From Symsagittifera roscoffensis (taxonomy: Eukaryota > Xenacoelomorpha > Acoela > Convolutidae): a stretch of 64,000 nucleotides of DNA. Position numbers and translations under genes: made by a program. Numbering within the stretch: position 1 is the first letter of the stretch; each line of letters starts with the position of its first letter. A model generated the notes under the pieces. The model saw only the letters and a list, made by a program, of their open reading frames with translations. It was not told where the DNA came from and did not search any database. Of the stretch, positions 12,900 to 21,720 are shown piece by piece. The DNA lies in assembly GCF_963678635.1 (NCBI RefSeq), contig NC_087070.1, positions 42,766,988 to 42,830,987 on the forward strand. Reading direction: 5' to 3'.

Positions 12900-15800
12900 A
12901 GAAGAACTCACCCTTTATCTACAGACTCTGTTTTAATTTCAAATTTATATCCATCAATTACAAGAATTTAAGTCAGATTTTTTTGGCAAATGCACTTTGT
13001 TTCAAATTTATCCATCGTGTATTATATCATTCAAATTTTCATTTTGCTTGGAATTTAAGTCGAAGTGCTTTTAGGTTGTTTTGCTACCAAATTTAACTTG
13101 CCAAGTAACTTAGATAAAAGCAATCAATACAGAAAGCATTATCTAGCAGAGAACTTCAAAAATTAAACTTGAAAAGGCATTACAAATTTTCCAAAAAGCT
13201 AAATTGAAATTTTCTAAAAAGTAAATTAAAAAACTTATCAAACAGTAACATCACTTCGCTATAATCATTATCTTTTTAAAACACAAAATATTATTTTCAT
13301 TTAAAATTCCGAATTGAAATCGATGTGCTGCCGTTTCGTTCACGTTGTGATGCCGTTCACGTTAGAAGAAACTATGTGACAGGTACGGATTTTTTCTCAA
13401 ATTTGATTACCCGAAATAAAATCCGTAGCGAGTCAATATTAAAGCCCTATTGGCCGTGGTTTTGATTCCAAAACAAATCCGAAAAAAATCTGATTTGAGA
13501 AAAACTGCCCTGAAAATTTTCGGGTTTTCAGACTAAATTAAATAACTTGATCAAAAGTTGACCTCCTAATTATTTTCAACTACGATTTTACGTTACTTTG
13601 CTATTATGATCATTATTATAAATTTTGCTCAAAGTTATTATAAATTTTGCTCATTCTATAAACTTTTCATTTAATTCAATCCATCAATTTTTCTTTAAAA
13701 AGTTAGTAGAAAATTTGAGCAATCATTTAAAAAACTTGCTAAAACTTTGCAAATGTTTTTTTGTTCGTATTTCTTGATTTTCAAAATTCAATTAGTTGAT
13801 TTTTTTTCTTCAACTTCATTTTTTTCCTTTTCTTCAGTCGAAAATGTCCGTGCTACTTACATAGTAACCTTCATAGTACTTACATAGTCTTCATTTTGTA
13901 TATCAATTTCAATTGTTCAAAATTTTGTTTTTTAGACTCCTCCAACCGTCGGTAATTTCTAATTTTTTTTATCTTCAGGAACATTTATTTTTGAAATCTG
14001 CAACCGTGAAATTTTGAAATGTAGCAATTTTTTTTACCAAAAACTAATGGTTGTTTAGTTGATTTCTTTGATTTCTATGCGCTTAACTTGCCGATTTAAG
14101 TTGATTTATTCGTTTGCCTAAAATTGCTTTAAGACTGATAATCATCAGAAAATTTGTTTTAAAACCAAGAGTTTTGAAAAAATCTTTCTATTTCTTTTCA
14201 AAAAACCTTAAATAAATCTTCAAAAAAATGGCCGAATTTTTTTTTTAATATTGTTAAAATGCTTAAAGTAAATTGCCCATCTTATTCAAAGAATCTACAA
14301 AAATCTAAGAAAGATTTTCTTATTTTTTGTTTTTCCTCCAGTTTTTTTTTAATTTTCTTTAAAAAACTTGCTAAAACTTTGCAAATGTTTTTTTGTTCGT
14401 ATTTCTTGATTTTCAAAATTCAATTAGTTGATTTTTTTTCTTCAACTTCATTTTTTTTCCTTTTCTTCAGTCGAAAATGTCCGTGCTACTTACATAGTAA
14501 CCTTCATAGTACTTACATAGTCTTCATTTTGTATATCAATTTCAATTGTTCAAAATTTTGTTTTTTAGACTCCTCCAACCTTCAAAAAAAAAAGAAACTA
14601 AGTTCATAAAAATCAACAATGCTACATTTGATCTGTCGGATAATCCAGGTCCAGTCCTCTTTAAAAATTTGCAAAAATCTTGAAGGTTCCTGAATATTTA
14701 TCAAATATAGCAAAACATTTTCAAGTTATTTCATGATTTTCTAAGGTCCCTAAACGTCTTCAAATAATGTTTTATTAATTTGTTTGCCTATAATTGCATT
14801 TAAAAAGATAATCATCAAGAAATTGTAAAACTTTTTTTACTTTAACAAAAATTATTTAGTCTGATGACTGTTCATTATACAATAATTTCATGGATTGTTG
14901 ACTTGGCTGATTTCATTTGTTATTATTTGAATCCTACTACGTTTTTCGTTGCCAAAACAGCCATTGAATTGGCAACCGTCGGTAATTTCTAATTTTTTTT
15001 ATCTTCAGGAACATTTATTTTTGAAATCTGCAACCGTGAAATTTTGAAATGTAGCAATTTTTTTTACCAAAAACTAATGGTTGTTTAGTTGATTTCTTTG
15101 ATTTCTATGCGCTTAACTTGCCGATTTAAGTTGATTTATTCGTTTGCCTAAAATTGCTTTAAGACTGATAATCATCAGAAAATTTGTTTTAAAACCAAGA
15201 GTTTTGAAAAAATCTTTCTATTTCTTTTCAGAAAACCTTAAATAAATCTTCAAAAAAATGGCCGAATTTTTTTTTTTAATATTGTTAAAATGCTTAAAGT
15301 AAATTGCCCATCTTATTCAAAGAATCTACAAAAATCTAAGAAAGATTTTCTTAATTTTTGTTTTTCCTCCAGTTTTTTTTTAATTTTCTTAAAATTCTGA
15401 TATCTTTTAAGATTCTTTGGCCAGAAATAGCCAAGGCAGTTAAAATTTTCTTCAAAATTTTGCCAAGGTTCTTCCAGATTTTTCAAATAGATCAAATATT
15501 CATTGGATGGGGTCTGTACTACTCGCACAGCAATCGGCTATTCATGTTTCTTGTCTGAAATATATGTGTGAAAATATATAGGTTCTGTTGTATGTCTGAA
15601 AAGATATACTTACGGGAGGCCTGTGTATGCGCCAGAATGCCCTCTCTTGGCTTTCGCTGATGACTTTGTCAATCTTCTTGCGCTGTTTTTGCATTCGGAT
15701 CTAACACACACAAACACACAAAAAAAGATTCAAAATTAAGAACGATGATGGAAAAGCATCCCAAATCAAAGCATGAAATCATAAAAACTTGTCTACTTTT

Positions 15801-17762
15801 CGGCTAGCAGGATCTCTTTAACTAATTCTTCCCTTTTTACAAAAGGTGCGGAGCTTCGTTACTAGATACAAAATTCACATATGTCTAACTGTCGAATTAG
15901 TTCATTATAAGGGTGGCAATTTGGTTCTCTAGAATATATTTTTATAATGTAGAAATTCAGCTAAAACTTATCTGATTTATAGGTCACTCTAGAAAAATAC
16001 ATGAAACTGTGAGTTGAAGTTCCCAGACAAGTCGGTCTAAGAGAATATTCTCTATCATCAGTTTGGGAAAATGTCTCATGGCAGAAAATTTTAACCAATT
16101 GAAATCCTTAAAGCCTCGCAAGTCCTCTGATTGACCAAAAGTCGCCATCTTAGATTTTTTTTTAAATTTAAAAATGGGAAAATTTCGAGCAAATCTCGAT
16201 AAAAATTGTAATATGGGAGATTTTTTGTAGGTGAGTGATCCCGGGTGTGATGTAGATTTAATTATCTTGTTTTGTTTCTGATTTTTTTTTTTCAGATTTT
16301 TCAGTTCTTTCTTGGCTTATTTAACTTTATATCACTCAGTTTTCTTCCTGTCATGAGATCGATTCCCACATCAGTATTTTTTCACCCAACACCCCCCCCC
16401 TCCCCCAACTTTTTTCCATGTCCTGCTGTCATGAAAACTGGCAAGTGGGGCAAGTTAATTAAGCAATTTCAACATTCTATCCTCATATATAACTGTGGTG
16501 GTTTTTTACAGTTCAGTTGATATTTCTTTCTACTTGGGGGGGGGGGGGGTTATATTAAATGAAAAGTTAAATGTTGGGTAGAAAAACTACCGATGTGGGA
16601 ATCGATCTCATGACAGGAAGAAAACTGAGTGATATAAAGTCAAATAAGCCAAGAAAGAACTCAAAAATCCAAAGAGCAGCAGGATTGGTTTTAGTGTACC
16701 TGGTTTTCGGCGGTGATGATGATGAGTTCCCACTTGTGGGAGAGTGTCTGTCTGAGTTTGCAGTAGATGTCGTACTCGTAGGGTTCCAGGGCACACTTTC
16801 CGCCCCTCCCACTAGCACTGGCAGCCGCCCCACTCCCACAACTCTGCAGTAGCTTCACCAGGTACACAGCTACAGTTCCAACAAAAAAAGACTTATCAAT
16901 TTTCATCCTGTTATTGTTCCGACCACTAAGAGTTTTCGGGTATTTTTATCGAACACACCACAATGCAAGTCAGGTCGGTTGAAGTCCTGTATTTTAAAGC
17001 ATGTTAGACGCGATTTGAGTTGTAAAAAAAACCATTTACAAATTGTTTCGCCGTGTCGAAAAAATCTTTTTATGTATAGCGCCTTCTTGGGAATCAAATA
17101 TTTGAAAAATGTCTACAGAAAAATTTTTGTGGTCGAAGCTACCTTTTTCTTTTTTTTTAAAGAAAATCTGGTACCACAAAAAACTATCTGAATTGATCAA
17201 GTGGTATATCATTTAAAGGCGTCTTATAGTCTCGATTGACAATTAAAAATTTCTTTCAGTGTCGAGAAAAACTGGTTTGAATTTTTAGCTTTTTAGGCTA
17301 ATTTCAATGTGTTATAAAAGCATAAAAAACTTTATTAAGCTGAGGAAAACTAGCTTTTGAAGCTTAATTCAGCGTTTCCTTTGTAAACTTTTGCTCTAAA
17401 AGTCAATAAAAAGAAAAACAAAAACAAAAAAGGACAAAATCTTGAAAAAATACGGAATCGCGGCAAAAAAAATTGATAAGCTAAAACTATATTCAACCAA
17501 TCAGATTCGAGCGTTATGATCCAATTTCAAGAGCATCAAAAAAAATCAGTTTCGTTCGGGCAGATTAAAACAGAAAAGAGTGGAAAAGTGTTTTGTTAGT
17601 TACCGTAGTCTGTGTTGTCGGGGGTGTTGTTGAAGGAGGGCCAGTAGAAAGGTGCCTGGAAGCGGTAAAGACATCCGTCGTCCTTGACCTGGTAGCTGCC
17701 ACTGATGGGCACGGGGAAAAAGTAGCCCAAATGACACACCATGTTGGCAAAGTGCACTGCCT
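596..17762 (-). CDS. R7-family regulator of G-protein signalling (partial gene, seven exons)
   Basis: Exons in coding order: 17762-17604, 16869-16700, 15700-15614, 12700-12549, 8605-8492, 1937-1734, 1330-596. All introns are GT..AG and all phases agree. The product reads as the second half of a DEP domain, the R7 linker helices, a divergent GGL-like segment ending in a DFDPFL motif, an NPW segment, and an RGS box (KRVRRW, LLKDPTGQREFMKFLE, SAENLKF). This order is the R7 subfamily architecture (vertebrate RGS6/7/9/11; nematode EGL-10 and EAT-16). Such proteins are GTPase-activating proteins for Gi/o alpha subunits and pair with Gbeta5 through GGL. The first DEP exons were not found; they may lie in the 18480-18679 gap or further right. 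The last seen exon ends at a clean donor (596), so the C-terminus is outside the window. A serine-rich insertion splits the RGS box. Confidence 0.9.
1734..1937 (-). CDS. RGS exon: first half of RGS box
   Basis: The acceptor TTTCAG and donor GTGAGT bound the exon. It encodes KRVRRWALGLGELLKDPTGQ, REFMKFLEAEFSAENLKFKL, then ACEELWRC and KQIYE. This is helices 2-5 of the RGS fold with the SAEN motif that contacts the switch regions of Galpha. R7 proteins usually read NLRFWL where this has NLKFKL, so a Trp is replaced by Lys. Confidence 0.94.
3190..4050. repeat. Degraded foldback (inverted repeat) element
   Basis: The segment near 3190-3320 recurs in reverse complement near 3920-4050; an example is ACGAAATTAAACGACCGATT against ATCGGTCGTTTTAATTTCGT. 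Arms are ~130 bp and clearly diverged. No ORF of note lies in the loop. Boundaries are approximate. Confidence 0.5.
5964..6168. repeat. Foldback relic with copy at 4130-4240
   Basis: ATCATTACGAGGCCAAACTT at the left end mirrors the right end (TCTCGTAATGAT). A diverged copy of one arm lies at 4130-4240 (GCGAGGCCAAACTGTGCTCT and CTGGATTCCAGAGACAAG). Noncoding; an old hairpin-type element. Confidence 0.45.
6938..7190. repeat. Foldback relic
   Basis: The left arm (about 6940-7050, with CAGTCCAACAAAGTTTCAGA) is the reverse complement of the right arm (about 7080-7190, with CTCTGTTGGGCTGTG). Similarity is moderate. It shares the CCAACAAA.TTT core with the cleaner foldback at 7387-8223, so the two may be related. 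Confidence 0.45.
7387..8223. repeat. Long palindromic foldback element
   Basis: The left arm, about 7387-7790, is repeated in reverse complement at about 7897-8223. Arms begin AGATAAGCAAC and end GTTGCTTATCT. The match includes GGACAAAACGCGTTAAACTT and GGGTCATTTTGGCTATTCTT. The loop is only ~100 bp. The 74-codon minus-strand ORF inside (7835-8059) spans the hairpin and is not supported as a gene. Confidence 0.75.
8492..8605 (-). CDS. RGS exon: end of GGL and pre-RGS segment
   Basis: The acceptor TTTTTAG and donor GTAAGT bound this 114-nt exon. It encodes LMSHTLAYQDFDPFLATEDC then FNPWITEEPSYFNLSAP. In the R7 family the same place reads (Y/F)DPFL...NPW, so identification is firm. It enters in phase 2 and leaves in phase 2, completing a His codon with the next exon. 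Confidence 0.93.
8675..9060. mobile_element. Relic of hAT-like MITE (GGGGCGGAT family)
   Basis: The sequence GGGGGGTGGGGCGGACGC followed by ATTCGACCGCCTACTGAACC, then CCCTTTGTACTATTTTGA and AAGCGCGCGCCAAAA, matches the interior of the better kept copy at 57272-57712 in the opposite orientation. No clear termini remain. Confidence 0.6.
10219..10750 (+). mobile_element. MITE copy, GTTCCGAC/GTCGGAAC family
   Basis: It starts with ACAAGACTGCTCGTATC and GACGAAGCCCTGCATGTCCT and ends with TTCGTTACAAAAGTCGCAAC. The interior carries the family marks CTTACACGTTATTAGCGCGA and AATGATCACAGGTGAAATAT. No protein is encoded. The same sequence recurs at 42882, 43480 (inverted), 44430, 53548 and 60044. Confidence 0.7.
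12230..12520. repeat. Minisatellite of TTTTTGTGCAATGG-type units
   Basis: Units of ~14-15 bp (TTTTTGTGCAATGG and variants) are organised in a higher-order repeat of 114 bp: TGCAATAGTTATTGTGCAAT occurs at 12271 and again at 12385. Long ORFs on both strands here are products of the repeat. The array ends about 30 bp from the donor of the RGS exon at 12549. Confidence 0.85.
12549..12700 (-). CDS. RGS exon: GGL-like segment, N-terminal part
   Basis: The acceptor TTCTAG precedes 12700 and the donor GTAAGC follows 12549. It encodes about 50 residues including EPKPLTREALQKTRDLLLSR and KSKSYSPATCAK. In R7 proteins this position holds the first GGL helix, which binds Gbeta5. The match is weak here, so GGL rests on position and on the DFDPFL continuation in the next exon. 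The exon sits between a minisatellite (12230-12520) and a CTTT microsatellite (12797-12900). Confidence 0.8.
12797..12900. repeat. CTTT microsatellite
   Basis: About 100 bp of CTTT repeats with a few CGTT and ATTT variants, on the other side of the RGS exon 12549-12700. ORFs rich in FFLS here are repeat artefacts. Confidence 0.9.
13725..15390. repeat. Interleaved segmental duplication in RGS intron
   Basis: Segment A (about 13726-13948) recurs at about 14361-14580, and segment B (about 13945-14360) recurs at about 14977-15390, both nearly identical (single-base differences in T runs and a few substitutions). B lies between the two A copies; the ~400 bp at 14581-14976 is unique. No protein is supported in either unit. 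Confidence 0.8.
15614..15700 (-). CDS. RGS exon: linker helix before GGL
   Basis: This 87-nt exon has 29 codons and is phase 0 at both ends, with TTAG before it and GTAAGT after it. It encodes a basic helix (RMQKQRKKIDKVI) and then SESQERAFWRIHRPP. The R7 consensus has a basic helix followed by SQERAFW..HRP at the same place, which makes this one of the most diagnostic exons. Confidence 0.92.
16281..16677. repeat. Inverted repeat with C-tract/G-tract loop beside RGS exon
   Basis: About 110 bp at 16281-16393 (TTTCTTGGCTTATTTAACTT, CTGTCATGAGATCGATTCCC) returns in reverse complement at 16570-16677 (GGGAATCGATCTCATGACAG). The loop carries a poly-C tract near 16389 and a poly-G tract near 16537, which are also opposed. 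It may be a foldback MITE. No protein is encoded. Confidence 0.75.
16700..16869 (-). CDS. RGS exon: R7 linker helices
   Basis: The exon is bounded by GTAG on the 5' side and GTACAC on the 3' side. It encodes AVYLVKLLQ, a glycine/alanine/serine loop, then LEPYEYDIYCKLRQTLSHKW and ELIIITAENQ, which align by eye with the R7 helical extension after DEP. It ends in phase 0. A ~110-bp inverted repeat lies in the intron about 20 bp from the donor. Confidence 0.88.
17604..17762 (-). CDS. RGS exon: C-terminal half of DEP domain
   Basis: The acceptor TTTAG precedes the exon and the donor GTAACT follows it. The translation contains EAVHFANMVCHLGYFFPV and KDDGCLYRFQAPFYWP, matching the helix and beta-hairpin of R7 DEP domains, which bind membrane anchors of the R7BP/R9AP type. 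It starts in phase 1 (completing a Glu codon) and ends in phase 1, joining the next exon to give TDYAVYLVKLL, a typical R7 junction. The upstream exon with the first DEP helices is not visible. Confidence 0.9.
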
Positions 17763-18041
17763 CTAAAACACACAAAAACAAATTCAGTACAAACATATAA
17801 CACAGATTTATGATAAACAATTTTCTCAACATAAGACAGCACTCGAAACTGTGTCTCTGAATGCAATGAGAACTCTTTTTGATCCAACGTCCTTAATCTT
17901 AGACCTCATGATTTAACAAGTAATAAATAACAGGTTGGTAATTTTTTCTTATCTCTTTTCGAGTCAGTGAAATTGCACAAACAAAAATATATAAAAACGA
18001 AACAAAAACGTCATTTTAGCGCAAAATCAGCTGTAACAATC
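17763..18041. other. RGS intron or flank, no feature recognised
   Basis: AT-rich sequence upstream of the DEP exon. The missing N-terminal DEP exon was looked for on the minus strand and not found here. Confidence 0.4.
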
Positions 18042-18479
18042 ACCAGCGGATTTAGACCCCCTGCCGAACCATAGGGTCCCCCTTTGTACTATTTTGAGAT
18101 ATCCATATTTTAAGGGGGACCCTAAAAATTTTCTAAAGGCGCCTTTGGTGCGAATATTCACTAATTTTGAGGGGGGGAGCGCGCACCGAAAAAACGCTAT
18201 TTTTTGGTCAAAATTTTCCAAAAAGTGTTTAAAACGCCTTTTTGGCCTGTCTTTTTAAAATTTTGCATGCGGCGCAGAAAATTTGGCCAAACCAGGGTCT
18301 TTTTATCACTCTGGGAGAGCTCGGAAACTCTATTTAGTCCACCTAAAAACGCTTTTTGGCCTTTTTTTTAAACTTCACCTGCGGCGCAGACATTTTGGTC
18401 ACCATACGTATCTTTATAATGATTTGTGAGAGCTCGAAAATCAATTGGTGGCCTAAAAATAGTTTCGACAAAAATTATG
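18042..18479. mobile_element. hAT-like MITE copy cut by assembly gap
   Basis: It begins CCAGCGGATTTAGACCCCCT and contains CCCTTTGTACTATTTTGAGA and GGAGCGCGCACCGAAAAAAC, the interior of the CAGGGGCGGAT family in reverse orientation. A second internal stretch near 18345 repeats the same motif. The right end is lost in the N run. Confidence 0.6.
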
Positions 18480-18679
18480 NNNNNNNNNNNNNNNNNNNNN
18501 NNNNNNNNNNNNNNNNNNNNNNNNNNNNNNNNNNNNNNNNNNNNNNNNNNNNNNNNNNNNNNNNNNNNNNNNNNNNNNNNNNNNNNNNNNNNNNNNNNNN
18601 NNNNNNNNNNNNNNNNNNNNNNNNNNNNNNNNNNNNNNNNNNNNNNNNNNNNNNNNNNNNNNNNNNNNNNNNNNNNNNN
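18480..18679. other. Assembly gap (200 N)
   Basis: Exactly 200 N, a conventional placeholder length, so the true size is unknown. ORFs drawn across it are meaningless. It could hide an RGS 5' exon. Confidence 0.95.
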
Positions 18680-18778
18680 CTTTCAAGCCGAGCATAGAAA
18701 TACTTAAGAAAATCCGCCTGGCTGGTCCCGCTTGTGACCATAATGAAGGTTTACAGCAGGCCTCTAATTTTTATAAAC

Positions 18779-18912
18779 ATTTTGATGGCAAACTTACCTT
18801 AATCGGACAAACCAGTAGTTTTCAAGGCCTTTTGTCTAAGAAAGGCTAATTTTAGCTTTTTCACAATCGCGCTATAATGACGTCATTAATTTAAGATTAA
18901 TTTAAGCGCGAA
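18779..18912. repeat. Left terminal inverted repeat of integrase element
   Basis: Its reverse complement matches 20505-20639 with about five mismatches in ~135 bp. Inside is an AATTAATGACGTCATTA core with the palindrome TGACGTCA. The inner end is TTCGCGCTTAAATT. Confidence 0.88.
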
Positions 18913-19144
18913 TAATGGTACTTTTAGGCCCTTTACAAAAGCCTTCCTATTCTTATTTCAATTCTACTCGAAAATAATCAATTTTTGTTGTTTTTTTTCA
19001 CGCCAATTTGAGAATCAAAAACTACAAAAACTACAAAAAATCGAAGGTTTTTATTGATTTTTTTTTGTGTTTTTCTTGTTGAAATTTATGCTTCTTTGGC
19101 TCGAAGTTGCAAAAATTGTAAATCCATTTAGTTAACTTGCTTGA

Positions 19145-20515
19145 AATGTTGAATTAGAAACCGCCAAACAACTACTTTTGTTGATTTTCCAAAAGGAATC
19201 TTTTGAAGCGGAATATTTACTCCTGTCCTGCAACAAAACCGTCAAAAAGTCTAGTCGTATTGCACAATATGCACCCTTTATGGGTCCTGCATTCCTCATT
19301 CGTTCAACTGGGCGAATTCGCCGCCTAGTTGAAACTGAATATGACACAAAACACCCCATAATCCTTGATGGAAGGCATTCTCTGGTGAAATTGTTCGTAA
19401 GTGATCTTCATTATCGCTATCAGCACCAGTTCTTAGACTACCTGCGAGCTGTAATTCACTTAGAGTTCGCAATCTTGAACCTTCGCTCTTTTTTAAAGTC
19501 CATTGAAGTCCACTGCCTTATATGTAGGAAGCGCAAAGCCAAAACTGTCACACCTATGATGGCAGAGCTTCCAGTTGAAAGGCTTGGTTACCGCCAGCCT
19601 CCCTTCCCAAACTGATGTGTTGATTACTTTGGACCATTTTACGTCTCAATCAGGAGGAGTTCTGAAAAACGATGGTGCTTCCTTTTTACATGTATGACCA
19701 CCAGAGCTGTACATATTGAGATTGTCTCATCCATGGACACGAGTTCGTGTGTAATGGGAATCGAAAAATTCATTGCCCGTCGCGGCACTCCATCAGTCCT
19801 TTGGTCTGATAACGGCACCAATTTTTTGGGAGCCGAGAAAGAACTCTTAAATTGTATTCAGTCGTGGAACGGAAAAGCACCCCCAGAGCTGGCGAAAAAG
19901 GGTATCAAGTGGAAATTTAACCCCCCGGCAGCCCCGCATCACGGTGGTTCTTGGGAACGTCTCGTTCGGTGTTGTAAAAGGGTATTCTACGCAATAATAG
20001 GAAGTAGAAAGCTCACTCTCGAAGTCCTTGAAACAACTTTCTGTCTTGTAGAACAATCACTGAACGCTCGACCTATAACATCAGTAAGTGCAAGTCCGGA
20101 TGGTTTCGAGGTGTTAACTCCTAATCAATTTTTGTTAGGCCGAAATGGTACTAGCTTTCCTTCTCTCTCTTTCCAGGAGCACTTCGACCATCGAAAGCAA
20201 TATGTTCGAGCGCAAAGCTACGCCAACGCAATTTGGAGTCGTTGGCTGCGAGATTATGTGCCAGCGCTGAATAAACGCAGGAAGTGGCACTCCGATAGTG
20301 ACGTTATTTTAAAAACAGGGGATTTAGTGTGGATTGTTGACGAACGCAGCCCAAGGGGACACTACCCTCTGGCTCGTATAAAAACCCTTAATTACGGAAA
20401 AGACAACATAGCCCGATCCGCCGTAGTTACCACCCGCTCCGGGGAGCTAACTCGACCGGCCGTAAAACTCGCACCCGTTTTCGCTCCTTTGAGCGCGGAA
20501 GATGTTCGCGCTTAA
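19145..20515 (+). pseudogene. BEL/Pao-type integrase with C-terminal domain, one in-frame TGA
   Basis: One frame is open from 19145 to a TAA at 20513-20515 except for a TGA at 19613-19615. Before the TGA lies a linker and an HHCC-type zinc finger ending VHCLICRK. After it comes the catalytic core: CVDYFGPF (Asp codon 19622), the Pao signature FTCMTTRAVHIE, LWSDNGTNFLGAEKE (Asp codon 19808), and HHGGSWERLVR (Glu codon 19955). The 49-codon Asp-Glu spacing suits BEL/Pao integrases. The last ~100 residues (SDSDVILKTGDLVWIVDE and similar) match the domain that follows Pao cores. The TGA lies exactly between zinc finger and core, in place of the usual small residues before VDYFGP. No RT is present upstream. 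The stop codon lies inside the right TIR. Confidence 0.85.
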
Positions 20516-20639
20516 ATTAATCTTAAATTAATGACGTCATTATAGCGCGAAAGTGAAAAAGCTAAAATTAGATTTTCTTAGACAAAAGGCCTTGAAAACT
20601 ACTGGTTTGTCCGATTAAGGTCAGTTTGCCATCAAAATG
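20505..20639. repeat. Right terminal inverted repeat of integrase element
   Basis: It mirrors 18779-18912 at about 96% identity. It overlaps the last codons and stop of the integrase ORF and continues through GACAAAAGGCCTTGAAAACT to GCCATCAAAATG. Confidence 0.88.
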
Positions 20640-21339
20640 GTTATAGATTTTTGAGATTGTTGGAAACCGTATTGCTAAAAATGTTAAACGAAAAATGTTT
20701 AACCGATATTACTTATTCTATATATTATCTGTTGAATTGCCGATAATTTACAGATATTGAAGCAGGTTTTTGTAAGGTCTTACAGGATACACGAGAGTGT
20801 GGCACAACCATACATAAGCATGCTCGCTCTCTTTACTTCATCGAAATTAGACGAAAAAAAAACTTTTTTCAAATCGATTTTTCTCAACACTGAATAAAAA
20901 TTTTGAAATTTCTATACAGTTTGTCCGACCCACAACTGAAATGGCTTGAATATGATATGTTATTCGACCCACTCCGATTATTATATGTGCTACCTGACTT
21001 TTCGTGGAAAACAAAAAGTAAGAGAAAACCACAGAAAAATGAACAAAAACACACCCGAATTCAAAGATCCTCCACATTGTTTCAATGATCGGAACAAATA
21101 GTTTGTGGAGTATGGAAAAATTGATGGCCTTACAATTTTTATGTATAGAAAATTTTTTTCATTGAGATTTCATAAAGTTTTATGTACGTACGGGCTTATA
21201 TGGAAAAAAATGACAAACAACTTTTTATTCATGGAAAATGTATGATTAAAAGTTATGCTTAATCCGGCTTAGTATTCATATTCGAAGAGATACATGATTA
21301 GCTGGAGTTGAAAAACCATTAAAAAGTCGGGTTTTTTTG
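20640..21339. other. Noncoding stretch, nothing recognised
   Basis: AT-rich sequence with two short overlapping ORFs on opposite strands (20847-21077 and 20903-21088) that shadow each other and show no family signature. Confidence 0.4.
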
Positions 21340-21720
21340 CAGTGGTGGATCTAGGATTTTCTCGAGGGGGGGGGGCGGATTTTCAAAAAAATTCGAAAAT
21401 TTGATCGACTTTTTTCTGAGCTCCTCTAAATTACTATGAAGACCCAACTTTGAGCAAATTTTTTGTGTAACACGCAAACTTTTGAAAAACGGGCCAAACA
21501 AGGCTTTTTTAGGCACTTTTTGGAAAAGTTTGACCAAAAAATTGGGTTTTTTTGGCGCGCGCTTCCCCCTCAAAATTAGCATGTTTGGCGCCGAAGCCAC
21601 CCTTAGAAAAATTGTAGGGCCAGCCAGCCAAAAATGGATATCTCAAAATAGTACAAAGGGGACCTTTTGGGTCGGCATGTGGTCGAATTCCTGGGGGGGG
21701 GGGGGGAGGGGTATCACAGA
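21340..21720. mobile_element. hAT-like MITE copy (CAGNGGNGGATCTAGG family)
   Basis: It starts CAGTGGTGGATCTAGGATTT, followed by CTCGAGGGGGG and GGCGGATTTTCAAAAAA, as in the copy at 57272. It ends in a G tract near 21710 without a clear terminal repeat, so its right end is lost. Confidence 0.7.

Larger units (their letters stand above)
18779..20639 (+). mobile_element. TIR-bounded element carrying a BEL/Pao-type integrase
   Basis: Long terminal inverted repeats (18779-18912 and 20505-20639) enclose one ORF with a Pao-type integrase. There is no reverse transcriptase, RNase H, protease, gag or LTR. The layout is that of a DNA transposon whose transposase comes from a retroelement integrase, comparable in principle to Ginger/GIN elements (Gypsy-type integrases), but here the integrase is of BEL/Pao type. 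The left 230 bp between TIR and ORF is AT-rich and noncoding. A target duplication could not be fixed because the outer edge of the TIR fades around 18770-18779 and 20640-20650. The alternative is a Pao fragment trapped inside an unrelated MITE or an inverted duplication. Confidence 0.65.

Noticed and set aside
16340-16380. tRNA-like B box (GATCGATTCCC) suggesting a SINE
   Set aside because: No A box at the right distance and no cloverleaf; the segment is one arm of an inverted repeat.
16571-16906. ORFs of 62-93 codons opposite or beside the RGS linker exon
   Set aside because: Shadows of the exon at 16700-16869 and of the neighbouring inverted repeat.
18356-18741. ORFs across the N run
   Set aside because: Made of ambiguous codons from the 200-N gap.
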